Shown here piece after piece: positions 26,000 to 33,985 of a stretch of 43,819 nt of DNA. The position numbers and the translations under genes were made by a program. Below the pieces are notes generated by a model that was not told the origin of the DNA, did not search any database, and saw only the letters and a list, made by a program, of their open reading frames with translations. Every line of letters begins with the position of its first letter. The first letter of the stretch is position 1. Origin of the DNA: an uncultured Chromatium sp. (GTDB lineage Bacteria > Pseudomonadota > Gammaproteobacteria > Chromatiales > Chromatiaceae); assembly GCA_903897335.1 (NCBI GenBank), contig CAIUAY010000122.1, positions 1-43,819 on the forward strand, in the 5' to 3' direction.

Positions 26000-26776
26000 A
26001 TGCCGATTCATCCAACCGCCATCATTGAGGACGGTGCCGACCTGCATGAGACGGTTAGCGTCGGCCCCTATTCGATCATTGAAGCCGGTGCGGTCATCGG
26101 CGAAGGCTGCCGGATCGAGAGCGGCGCGCGCATCTTTGCGCCGACCCGCATGGGCGCACATAACCGGGTCTGTCACGGCGCGACGCTGGGCTCAGAGCCG
26201 CAGGATCTGGGTTTTACGCCTGACAAGACCCGCCCGCTGGTGATCGGTGATCGCAATCATTTTAAGGAAGGCGTCAATATCAGTTGCGGCGTCAAGTCTG
26301 AGGGCGGAACCCGCATCGGCCATGACAATTATTGGATGGCTTATACGCACGTCGGCCATGACTGCGTGGTTGGGGATCATAATATTTTCGTCAACGGGGC
26401 GGGTCTAGCTGGGCATGTCGAGGTTCAGGATCGGGTCTTTCTGTCGGGTCAGGTCTCGGTGCATCAGTTCTGCCGGATCGGTTCCTATGCGATGGTGGCC
26501 GGGGTCTCCGGCGTGCCACAGGATGTCCCGCCCTTCGCATTGGCCGATGGCCATCGAGCACGGATGGTCGGGTTGAACGTGGTGGGTCTACGCCGCAATG
26601 GCTTCTCGTCCGAACAACGCAACCGGATCAAGTCAGTCTATCGCTTGATATTACGTTCCGGTCAGCCACTGGCTGAATCACTAGTTCGGGCTGAACAGGA
26701 CTATCCAGGCGCGGAAACCGAGCAGATTCTGAACTTCGTGCGGTCGAGTCGGCGCGGTCTGATCGCTTACAGCTAA
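26000..26776 (+). CDS. lpxA: Acyl-ACP--UDP-N-acetylglucosamine O-acyltransferase (LpxA family)
   Basis: A 258-residue left-handed beta-helix protein starting [15 protein letters not shown], with hexapeptide repeats to about residue 185 and a helical C-terminus. GSEPQDLGF and [13 protein letters not shown] correspond to the substrate region and catalytic His region of LpxA (E. coli His125). Normal role: first step of lipid A synthesis. It is not next to lpxD/fabZ/lpxB but sits between purH and purD, starting 2 bases after purH. Whether it is the main LpxA or a second copy with another acyl preference cannot be seen here. Confidence 0.88.
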   Translation: MPIHPTAIIEDGADLHETVSVGPYSIIEAGAVIGEGCRIESGARIFAPTRMGAHNRVCHGATLGSEPQDLGFTPDKTRPLVIGDRNHFKEGVNISCGVKSEGGTRIGHDNYWMAYTHVGHDCVVGDHNIFVNGAGLAGHVEVQDRVFLSGQVSVHQFCRIGSYAMVAGVSGVPQDVPPFALADGHRARMVGLNVVGLRRNGFSSEQRNRIKSVYRLILRSGQPLAESLVRAEQDYPGAETEQILNFVRSSRRGLIAYS

Positions 26777-26828
26777 GTTCGCAACGTCATCCACGGGTCG
26801 TCTGACCCGTCATCTCCTGAGGGAACCG

Positions 26829-28139
26829 ATGAAGATTTTGATCGTTGGCAGTGGCGGACGCGAACATGCACTCGCCTGGAAAGCCATGCAATCCCCGCTG
26901 GTGGATCAGGTTTTCGTTGCACCCGGTAACGCCGGAACCGCCCGCGAACCTGGTGTGGAAAACGTGCCGATTGGCGCATCGGACATCCCGGCGCTGTGGC
27001 GCTTTGCCACCGAACAGTCAATTGGATTGACCATTATCGGCCCTGAGGCACCGCTGGTTGCCGGGATTGTCGATGCTTTTGATGCGGCTGGCCTGCCCTG
27101 CTTCGGTCCGCGTCAGGATGCCGCGCAGCTCGAAGGGTCAAAAGCCTTCACCAAGGATTTTCTGGCCCGTCACGCCATTCCCACCGCCGCCTATGGCAGC
27201 TTCAGCGTACTCGAACCCGCGCTGGATTATCTGCATCAGGTCGGCGCACCCATTGTGATCAAGGCTGATGGTCTGGCAGCGGGCAAGGGTGTCATCCTGG
27301 CTTTTGATCTCGAAACCGCAGAAGCGGCGGTGCGCGACATGCTGGGCGCAGGCCGTTTTGGCGCGGCGGGTGCGCGGGTGGTGATCGAGGAATTCCTGAC
27401 TGGCGAGGAGGCGAGCTTCATCGTGATGGTCGATGGTGGACAGATCCTGCCGCTGGCGACTTCGCAGGATCATAAGGCGCGCGATGACGGTGATCGCGGC
27501 CCCAATACCGGCGGCATGGGCGCCTATTCACCGGCACCCATCGTCACCCCCGCGATCCACGAACGCATCCTGCGCGAGGTACTGGAACCCACTGTGGCCG
27601 GACTGCTGGCTGAAGGCATCCACTATCGCGGTTTTCTGTATGCCGGCCTGATGATCGGGTCGGATGGAACACCGAAAGTGCTGGAGTTCAACTGTCGGCT
27701 CGGCGATCCCGAAACCCAGCCGCTGCTGATGCGTCTGCAATCGGATCTGGTCGAACTCTGTCTTGCAGCAATGGCTGGTCGGCTGGATCAGGTGTCCGTC
27801 AACTGGGACGCACGACCCGCGCTAGGCGTGGTGCTGGCCGCCGGTGGCTATCCCGATCAGTATGCCATCGGTCGCACGATCACCGGCCTGGATCAGGTTC
27901 CAGAGACTGAGGCTAAGGTCTTTCATGCCGGCACCCGACTGGATGGCGACGCCGTAGTGACAAACGGCGGGCGTGTACTCTGTGTCACGGCGCTTGGCGA
28001 GACAGTTGCTGCGGCTCAACGACTGGCCTATCAGGCCAGCGGGCGCATTCACTGGGATGACTGTGCTTACCGGCATGACATCGGATACCGGGCTATCGCC
28101 CGTGAGACCAGCCGTGCGTCAGCACTCGAAGTTTCTTGA
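26829..28139 (+). CDS. purD: Phosphoribosylamine--glycine ligase (GARS)
   Basis: A 436-residue ATP-grasp enzyme of purine synthesis. It starts MKILIVGSGGREHALAWK, has IGPEAPLVAGIVDAF, then the ATP-grasp segments VIKADGLAAGKGVILA and VIEEFLTGEEASFIVM. It also has HKARDDGDRGPNTGGMGAYSP and LEFNCRLGDPETQPLL, the GARS signature. A good ribosome-binding site (GAGGGAA) precedes the ATG. It lies 52 bases downstream of the lpxA homologue. Confidence 0.97.
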   Translation: MKILIVGSGGREHALAWKAMQSPLVDQVFVAPGNAGTAREPGVENVPIGASDIPALWRFATEQSIGLTIIGPEAPLVAGIVDAFDAAGLPCFGPRQDAAQLEGSKAFTKDFLARHAIPTAAYGSFSVLEPALDYLHQVGAPIVIKADGLAAGKGVILAFDLETAEAAVRDMLGAGRFGAAGARVVIEEFLTGEEASFIVMVDGGQILPLATSQDHKARDDGDRGPNTGGMGAYSPAPIVTPAIHERILREVLEPTVAGLLAEGIHYRGFLYAGLMIGSDGTPKVLEFNCRLGDPETQPLLMRLQSDLVELCLAAMAGRLDQVSVNWDARPALGVVLAAGGYPDQYAIGRTITGLDQVPETEAKVFHAGTRLDGDAVVTNGGRVLCVTALGETVAAAQRLAYQASGRIHWDDCAYRHDIGYRAIARETSRASALEVS

Positions 28140-28216
28140 TCCATGCTGACCCTGAAAGGTAGCATCGGGCGCATTCAGCCGACGGGACAGGTGGATTTGA
28201 TCGTGCGGAATGCCGG

Positions 28217-29830
28217 ATGACAGACGATTTTTCCAAAAAACATTACCTGATCATCGATGATTTTACCGACATGCGGGCAGTGATCAGAAGCATTCTGCGC
28301 TCGCTTGGCGTCAACCATATCGATCAGGCTCGCGATGGCAACGACGCCATCTCGCAGATGAACCACAAACGCTACGACGTGGTGTTGTGTGATTACAATC
28401 TTGGTTCTGGCAAAGATGGACAGCAGGTGCTGGAAGAAGCGCGACACCGTGAACTGATCGGGGTCGACTGCATCTTTATCATGGTCACGGCTGAAAACAC
28501 CCGCGAGATGGTCATGGGCGCGGTGGAATATGCGCCCGACAATTATCTTGCCAAGCCTTTCACGAAAGATCTGCTGAAGAGTCGTCTCGACAAGCTGTTC
28601 GAGCGCAAGGCGCATTTAAGCGACGTGAACAAAGCGCTGATGGCAAAAGACTATGGCGCGGCGATTCAGGAACTCGACACGCTGCTCGCCGACTCACCCA
28701 AAAATCTCAGCGATCTGCTGAAACTCAAGACCGAGATCTGTCTCATGGCCAACCGCCATGACGATGCCATGGCGATTTATGAGCAGGTACTCGCCGTGCG
28801 CGACATTACCTGGGCGCGTTTTGGAATGGGCAAAGTGCTGTATGCAAAAAAACGCCACGCCCAGGCTCAGGATATTTTCAGGCAACTCATCGAGCTGAAT
28901 CCCAATCTGATCGCCGCCTATGACTGGCTGTCCAAGACCCAGGTTGCCCAGCAACAGTTCAACGAGGCGGAACAGACCCTTCATGCGGCGGCCAAGCATT
29001 CGCCTCGCGGTCTCAAGCGTCAGCAGCTCCTTGGCGATCTGGCATTGGGCAATGGTCACGCCGAGGCAGCCGAGGCAGCTTTTGGTCATGCGGTCACGCT
29101 GGCTAAACATTCGATTCTGAACACGCCCGCGCTGTTCGCCGGACTGGCCAAATCCAAGGCATCCAACAACAAGCCTGTCGAGGCGCTGAAGGTGCTTGGC
29201 GAGATTGACAAGACGTTTCCAGACAAGCCTGAAGCGATCCTCTACAAGGCCACTGCGACCGCGACCATCAAGCAGCAGCAGGGCGACACGGCAGGCGCGT
29301 TAGATGCACTGCGCAGCGCCGAACAGACGATGACCCAGTTTGGCGAGGCGTCGCATTTCAAACTCGACCTTGAAATGGCAAAGACTTACGCATTGCTTGG
29401 TCAGCAGGACAAGGCGACCGAACTCCTGCAAAAAGCCATTGCGAACAATCACGACGACGATGAATTCCTCATGGAAGTGGTGCGCACCTGTCGTGAGGCA
29501 AAACTCGAATATGACGCCGAGACCGCCATCCGTGAGATTCAGCAGGGTGTCGTTAAAACCAATAACATGGGCGTACAACTGATCAGGCAGGGCGAATACG
29601 ATGCCGCCATCAAACTCTTGCATGATGCAGCAGAGGAAATGCCCGGAAACAAGACCATCAACCTCAACGCAGCCAAGGCCAACATCATGAAGATGGAAAA
29701 GCTGGGCGCAACCCATGCGGACATTCTCAACGTGCGCCGCTATGTGGAACGGGTGCAGGCACTCGCTCCACAAGACTGGCGTCTGAACGACGTGATTTCG
29801 CGCTTGCGCAAACTCGCGCCCAAAGTCTAA
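28217..29830 (+). CDS. Response regulator with TPR repeats
   Basis: A 537-residue cytoplasmic protein. The N-terminal receiver domain (about 8-130) has Asp14/Asp15, phosphoacceptor Asp59 (VVLCDYNLG) and the Lys of YLAKPF. The rest is a chain of TPR-like helical repeats (about 140-525), such as YGAAIQELDTLLADSPKN and AQDIFRQLIELNPN. There is no DNA-binding or enzymatic output domain, so the output is probably protein-protein contact. It is first in a four-gene set, 14 bases before the mini kinase, its likely partner. Similar REC-TPR proteins occur in other gammaproteobacteria; the function is unknown to me. Confidence 0.88.
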   Translation: MTDDFSKKHYLIIDDFTDMRAVIRSILRSLGVNHIDQARDGNDAISQMNHKRYDVVLCDYNLGSGKDGQQVLEEARHRELIGVDCIFIMVTAENTREMVMGAVEYAPDNYLAKPFTKDLLKSRLDKLFERKAHLSDVNKALMAKDYGAAIQELDTLLADSPKNLSDLLKLKTEICLMANRHDDAMAIYEQVLAVRDITWARFGMGKVLYAKKRHAQAQDIFRQLIELNPNLIAAYDWLSKTQVAQQQFNEAEQTLHAAAKHSPRGLKRQQLLGDLALGNGHAEAAEAAFGHAVTLAKHSILNTPALFAGLAKSKASNNKPVEALKVLGEIDKTFPDKPEAILYKATATATIKQQQGDTAGALDALRSAEQTMTQFGEASHFKLDLEMAKTYALLGQQDKATELLQKAIANNHDDDEFLMEVVRTCREAKLEYDAETAIREIQQGVVKTNNMGVQLIRQGEYDAAIKLLHDAAEEMPGNKTINLNAAKANIMKMEKLGATHADILNVRRYVERVQALAPQDWRLNDVISRLRKLAPKV

Positions 29831-29844
29831 CCGGGGTTGACGCC

Positions 29845-30519
29845 ATGGATTTCTCAGACATCCTTGCCTCATCCATCCACGACATCAAAAACTCGCTCGG
29901 CCTGATCCTGAATAGTCTTGATGACCTGATCGCCAATCCTGAGAACCACATCGCCAATCCGCGTCAGGCCAGCCTTCTGCAACACGAGGCACAGCGCGCC
30001 AACAGTAACCTGATCCAGTTGCTAAACCTCTACAAGCTCGGCAATGAACAGCTTGTGGTGCAGATCGCCGAACAGAATGTGGATGATTTTCTCAGCGAGG
30101 TCGTCGCCGACAACCAGGCGGTCTGCAACGCACTGAACCTCAGCCTGACCTATGCCTGTGACCCCAGTCTGACCGGCTATTTCGACGCAGAGCTGATCCA
30201 GAGTGTGCTCGACAGCACCATTGGCAATGCCCGGCGCTATGCCCATACCCGCATTCTACTGAGCGCCGACAATGAAGCGGGCTATCTGGTGATCCGCGTC
30301 GAAGATGATGGTTCCGGTTTTTCAGGCAAGCTGCCGCTGTGGCTGCCTGACACGAGCGAACCTGCACAGAATGCCGGAAATCCGGCGCGCACCCGTCTGG
30401 GTCTTTATTTTGCCTCCAGCATCGCCCAGCTCCATAAAACGCCTGAACGCACCGGACGGGTACGGCTCAAAAACAGCCATATCCTGAGCGGCGGCTGCTT
30501 TGAACTGTGGCTTCCCTGA
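29845..30519 (+). CDS. Minimal sensor histidine kinase
   Basis: A 224-residue soluble kinase without a sensory domain. The phosphoacceptor is His12 in SSIHDIKNSLGLILNSLDD. The ATPase domain follows, with an N-box-like TIGNARRYA, a G1 box EDDGSGFSG and a G2-like RLGLYFASSIAQ. It begins 14 bases after the REC-TPR gene, which is probably its cognate regulator. Any signal must come from a partner protein, perhaps the vWA or coiled-coil membrane proteins next door; that is inference. Confidence 0.85.
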   Translation: MDFSDILASSIHDIKNSLGLILNSLDDLIANPENHIANPRQASLLQHEAQRANSNLIQLLNLYKLGNEQLVVQIAEQNVDDFLSEVVADNQAVCNALNLSLTYACDPSLTGYFDAELIQSVLDSTIGNARRYAHTRILLSADNEAGYLVIRVEDDGSGFSGKLPLWLPDTSEPAQNAGNPARTRLGLYFASSIAQLHKTPERTGRVRLKNSHILSGGCFELWLP

Positions 30520-30541
30520 ACCATCCCATGTGAGATGCCTC

Positions 30542-32356
30542 ATGCCATCTGACCGGATTAACTCATCGCAGCATCGACCGACAGGCATCGGCAGACAGCG
30601 ACGGTCTGAATCCATGCCGCTCCGCCGCTCCGCCTGGTTACTTGTCCTGCTGCTGTGTCTGACCAGCGCCGGTTCAGTGTTTGCCGCGCCGCCGGACGTG
30701 CGTCTGCTCATCGATGTCTCCGGCAGCATGCGCCAGAATGATCCGCATAATCTGCGAATACCGGCACTGCGTCTGGTGACTGAACTGCTGCCGGAAGGGT
30801 CAAATGCCGGGGTCTGGCTCTTTGCCGAAACGGTGGATGCGCTGGCGCCACTGGGCAAGGTCAACGCCAAATGGAAGGCGCACACGCGCTCACAGCTCGA
30901 CCGTATCCATTCGCGTGGCCTGTTCACAGACATCGAACAGGCCATCACCACCGCTATCGAAGGCTGGGGCGAGCCAGCCGGTGAGACGAATCGTTCGCTG
31001 ATTCTCCTGACTGATGGTCTGGTCGATGTTGCCAAAGAGCCAGATAAGAGCGCAGCGTCACGCGAGCGCATCATCAACAAACAGATCGGCTATTTGAAGG
31101 CGCTGAACATCAAGGTATATGTCATCGCCCTGTCAGATGACGTCGATGCCGAACTCATGCAGCTCCTGGCCGGCCAGACCGGTGGTTGGCTGGAATCTGC
31201 CACGGATGCCGGTCAGTTGCAGCGGATCTTTTTACGGATGCTGGAACAGACCGCTACCCCGACGACCGTGCCACTAAAGGGCAACCAGTTCGAGGTTGAC
31301 GATCAGGTCTCTGAATTCACACTGCTGGCGTTTCACGGCGAGAAAGGCGTGACCACGCTGACTGCGCCTGATGGCAAAATCATCTCGGCTAAACAGCCTG
31401 ACGGCGGCATCTGGCGCAGCGAGGAAGGTTATGACCTCGTAACCCTTGCCAAGCCCAAACCCGGAACCTGGCAGCTACAGGGCGTATCCGACCCAGACAA
31501 CCGCGTGGTGGTGGTCACCGATCTTGGAATGGAGCTTGGCTCCCTGCCCAACGCTGTTTCACAGGGCGAGGTGATCAAAATTGACGCCTGGCTGACCGAT
31601 CATCTGCAACCGGTGACGCGCCATGATCTCCTGCAACTCGTCACCGCGAGTGCCACGTTCACGTCAGTTACGGACATCTCCCCGAAGGAAGGCGAAATGC
31701 CGGCTCCAGCAGCGCCGTCGCCCGCCGCAATCACCCTGGCCATGGATCAGGCAAGCAGTCACTATCTGGCAGATCTGGACACCAAAACGCTTGCGCCAGG
31801 GGTGTATCAATTACAGGCTACGCTTGATGGTGGCACCTTCAAGCGTCAACTCGTCAAGCGGGTCAAGATCGTCGGTTCCCCGCTGACCATTCGCTATGCG
31901 CCGCGACTGCCCTCGGAGACGGCACCCGCCGCCGCGCTGCTTGCCACCCTGGACGCTGAACCGGGCATGATTGACCTAAAGCACCTCTCCGGCTATTTGC
32001 TTGTCCAGGGGCAGGAACATGATGTCGTGATCCCGGTTGCCGCTGTCGCCAAACTCCCAATGGTTTTAAGCATTCCGATCAAACATCCTGGTGACTATCA
32101 AGTCAGCGCACGGCTGCTGGCCAGAAGTCTCGCGGGTGAGCCGCTTGACATCGAACCTGATCCCCAACAGGTCACCTTTGATTTCGCAGCGCCAGCCGCG
32201 TCTGATGCAGCAGCACATGACAGTGGCAACCTGTCATGGTCTACGCTGGCTCTTTATCTCCTGATTGGCAACGCCATACTGGGCATGATGCTCGGTTTCA
32301 CCTGGTGGTTGCTGAACCGCTCGCAAAGCAGCGCCAGCGTCATCACGACACGGTAG
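30542..32356 (+). CDS. Exported von Willebrand factor A-domain protein, membrane anchored
   Basis: About 604 residues. A hydrophobic signal segment (RRSAWLLVLLLCLTSAG) is followed by a vWA domain (about 55-240) with the MIDAS motif DVSGSMRQND and LILLTDG. Beta-sandwich-like regions come next, then a single C-terminal transmembrane helix (TLALYLLIGNAILGMMLGF) with a short cytoplasmic tail. ATG at 30542 is used; ATG at 30614 would give a shorter, more classical signal peptide and is equally possible. It follows the mini kinase by 22 bases. Its TAG at 32354-32356 coincides with the first base pairs of the HEARO RNA, so the final residues may have been changed by the IscB insertion. Confidence 0.85.
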   Translation: MPSDRINSSQHRPTGIGRQRRSESMPLRRSAWLLVLLLCLTSAGSVFAAPPDVRLLIDVSGSMRQNDPHNLRIPALRLVTELLPEGSNAGVWLFAETVDALAPLGKVNAKWKAHTRSQLDRIHSRGLFTDIEQAITTAIEGWGEPAGETNRSLILLTDGLVDVAKEPDKSAASRERIINKQIGYLKALNIKVYVIALSDDVDAELMQLLAGQTGGWLESATDAGQLQRIFLRMLEQTATPTTVPLKGNQFEVDDQVSEFTLLAFHGEKGVTTLTAPDGKIISAKQPDGGIWRSEEGYDLVTLAKPKPGTWQLQGVSDPDNRVVVVTDLGMELGSLPNAVSQGEVIKIDAWLTDHLQPVTRHDLLQLVTASATFTSVTDISPKEGEMPAPAAPSPAAITLAMDQASSHYLADLDTKTLAPGVYQLQATLDGGTFKRQLVKRVKIVGSPLTIRYAPRLPSETAPAAALLATLDAEPGMIDLKHLSGYLLVQGQEHDVVIPVAAVAKLPMVLSIPIKHPGDYQVSARLLARSLAGEPLDIEPDPQQVTFDFAAPAASDAAAHDSGNLSWSTLALYLLIGNAILGMMLGFTWWLLNRSQSSASVITTR

Positions 32357-32575
32357 CGGTGAAGACCGCTCCGTTTGTAACAGGTCGTCACGACCCACTC
32401 CGGGATGCTTCCTCAGTCCCGGACACTGGAAGGACAGGATCATGCTGACGCCAGGCAAAACGTCGAAGGTTCTGCCCGCTGCCGCAAGGTAGGAGCCGGT
32501 TGCAGACATTCCCGAGGGGAGCGAGCCGCAAGGCTCCGTCACCAGGCGCGTAAGCGCATTGATTGAGAAACAGAG
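32355..32575 (+). ncRNA. HEARO / omega RNA of IscB
   Basis: A non-coding stretch directly upstream of iscB. Ordered hairpins: A, AGCGGT-GAAG-ACCGCT (32355-32370); B, GGTCG-TCA-CGACC (32383-32395); C, CCGGGA-(TGCTTCCTCAG)-TCCCGG (32400-32422); D, GAGCC-GCAA-GGCTC (32523-32536); E, GCGC-GTAA-GCGC (32546-32557). All five recur in the same order near the window end with different stem bases but the same pairing, with identical loop C and identical CGTCACCAGGCGCG. By established biology, this RNA guides IscB. The guide should lie at its 5' end, here inside the last codons of the vWA gene. Confidence 0.88.
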
Positions 32576-33922
32576 ATGGCCGTTTTTGTATTGGACAAAA
32601 CGACGCACCCGCTGATGCCGTGTTCCGAGAAGCGGGCACGGTTGCTGTTGGCGCGTGGCAGGGCAGTGGTTGTCAGGCTAACGCCCTTTGTTATCCGCCT
32701 GAAAGACCGCATCGGCGGCGACTTACAGCCCGTGCGCCTCAAGCTCGATCCTGGCAGCAGGACAACCGGGCTGGCGCTGGTGCGCGAGACCGACGCGATG
32801 GATCCTGAAACCGGAGCGATCACGCGCACCTCAACCGTTCTCTGGCTGTCTGCACTCACCCATCGCGGGCAGGCGATCCGCGACGCCCTGACCGCCCGTC
32901 GCGCCATGCGCCGCCGTCGGCGTACCACCAATCTGCGCTATCGTGCGCCGCGATTCGACAACCGTACAAAACCGACCGGATGGCTCGCGCCGAGCCTGCA
33001 ACATCGTGTCAACTCAACACGCTCATGGATCAATCGGCTGCGTCGGCTGGCTCCGATCACCGCCATCAGTCAGGAATTGGTGCGTTTTGACATGCAGGCC
33101 ATGCAAAAACCGGACACCTCCGGGGTTGAGTACCAGCAGGGAACACTGGCGGGCTACGAAGTCAGAGAATACCTGCTGGAAAACTGGCAGCGCACCTGTG
33201 CCTATTGCGGTGCAAAGCACGTCCCGCTTCAGATCGAAAACATCCAACCCAAATCAGCAGGCGGCTCCAACCGGATCAGCAACCTGACGCTGGCCTGTGA
33301 GCCATGCAACCGCAAGAAAGGCGCACAACCGGTTGAGGTCTTCTTAAAGGGCAAACCGGACACGCTCACGCGCATCCAGTCACAGGCCAAGGCACCGCTG
33401 AAGGATGCCGCCGCCGTCAATGCCACCCGCTGGGCGCTGCTCAACGCACTCAAGGATACCGACCTGCCGGTCGAGACTGGATCGGGCGGACGCACCAAAT
33501 TCAATCGCTCGCGTCTGGATATTCCGAAAACCCATGCGCTCGATGCGGCCTGTGTCGGTCAGCTCGACGCGCTGCACGATTGGCAGCGCCCGACATTGGC
33601 GATCAAGTCAACTGGGCGCGGCAGTTATCAACGCACCCGATTGGATCGCTTTGGCTTCCCGCGTGGCTATCTGACCCGGCAGAAACGCATCCATGGATTC
33701 CAGACCGGCGACCGGGTAATTGCGCGGGTTTTGAGCGGCAAGAACGCCGGAATCCATGTTAGGCGCGTGGCGGTCAGAGCGACCGGCAGCTTTAACATTC
33801 AGACCATGAGCGGCGTGATCCAAGGCATTTCACACCGCCATTGCTCAGTGCTGCAACGCGCCGATGGTTATGGTTATTCGTTCAACCCAGTACCAACGGA
33901 GGAAGCGAGATCGGCGGCCTGA
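32576..33922 (+). CDS. iscB: IscB RNA-guided endonuclease with altered HNH site
   Basis: A 448-residue protein, the family from which Cas9 arose. In order: PLMP domain (HPLMPCSEKRA, 11-21); RuvC-I LKLDPGSRTTG (Asp58); Arg-rich bridge helix (TARRAMRRRRRTT, 107-118); RuvC-II QELVRFD (Glu167); HNH domain with zinc Cys208, Cys211, Cys241 and Cys244; RuvC-III KTHALDAAC (His320, Asp323); and a C-terminal domain with GFQTGDRV and RADGYGYSF. The usual HNH segment I-E/D-H-I reads IENI here: the catalytic His is Asn222 (codon AAC, 33239-33241). All RuvC residues are intact. Length is normal for IscB. It overlaps nothing and follows its RNA directly. Confidence 0.93.
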   Translation: MAVFVLDKTTHPLMPCSEKRARLLLARGRAVVVRLTPFVIRLKDRIGGDLQPVRLKLDPGSRTTGLALVRETDAMDPETGAITRTSTVLWLSALTHRGQAIRDALTARRAMRRRRRTTNLRYRAPRFDNRTKPTGWLAPSLQHRVNSTRSWINRLRRLAPITAISQELVRFDMQAMQKPDTSGVEYQQGTLAGYEVREYLLENWQRTCAYCGAKHVPLQIENIQPKSAGGSNRISNLTLACEPCNRKKGAQPVEVFLKGKPDTLTRIQSQAKAPLKDAAAVNATRWALLNALKDTDLPVETGSGGRTKFNRSRLDIPKTHALDAACVGQLDALHDWQRPTLAIKSTGRGSYQRTRLDRFGFPRGYLTRQKRIHGFQTGDRVIARVLSGKNAGIHVRRVAVRATGSFNIQTMSGVIQGISHRHCSVLQRADGYGYSFNPVPTEEARSAA

Positions 33923-33968
33923 CCGTGCGTCGCACGGGCGCTCTGCCTCCCCGCCCTGAACGGCGGGG
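33923..33968 (+). terminator. Two hairpins after iscB (element right end or terminator)
   Basis: CCGTGC-GTC-GCACGG (33923-33937) and CCCCGCC-(CTGAAC)-GGCGGGG (33949-33968) are followed by TTTCTCGCG. Subterminal hairpins are typical of IS200/IS605-type right ends. The second also resembles a weak terminator and may reduce read-through into the next gene. Confidence 0.5.
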
Positions 33969-33985
33969 TTTCTCGCGCAAAACTG

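Larger units (their letters stand above)
32355..33975 (+). mobile_element. IscB element (IS200/IS605-related, no TnpA)
   Basis: The unit consists of the HEARO/omega RNA, the iscB gene and a right-end-like pair of hairpins. It sits between two genes that otherwise look like members of the same operon. No tnpA transposase is present, so mobility would need a helper. Left and right boundaries are estimates: left from the first RNA hairpin, right from the bases after the last hairpin. Confidence 0.65.
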
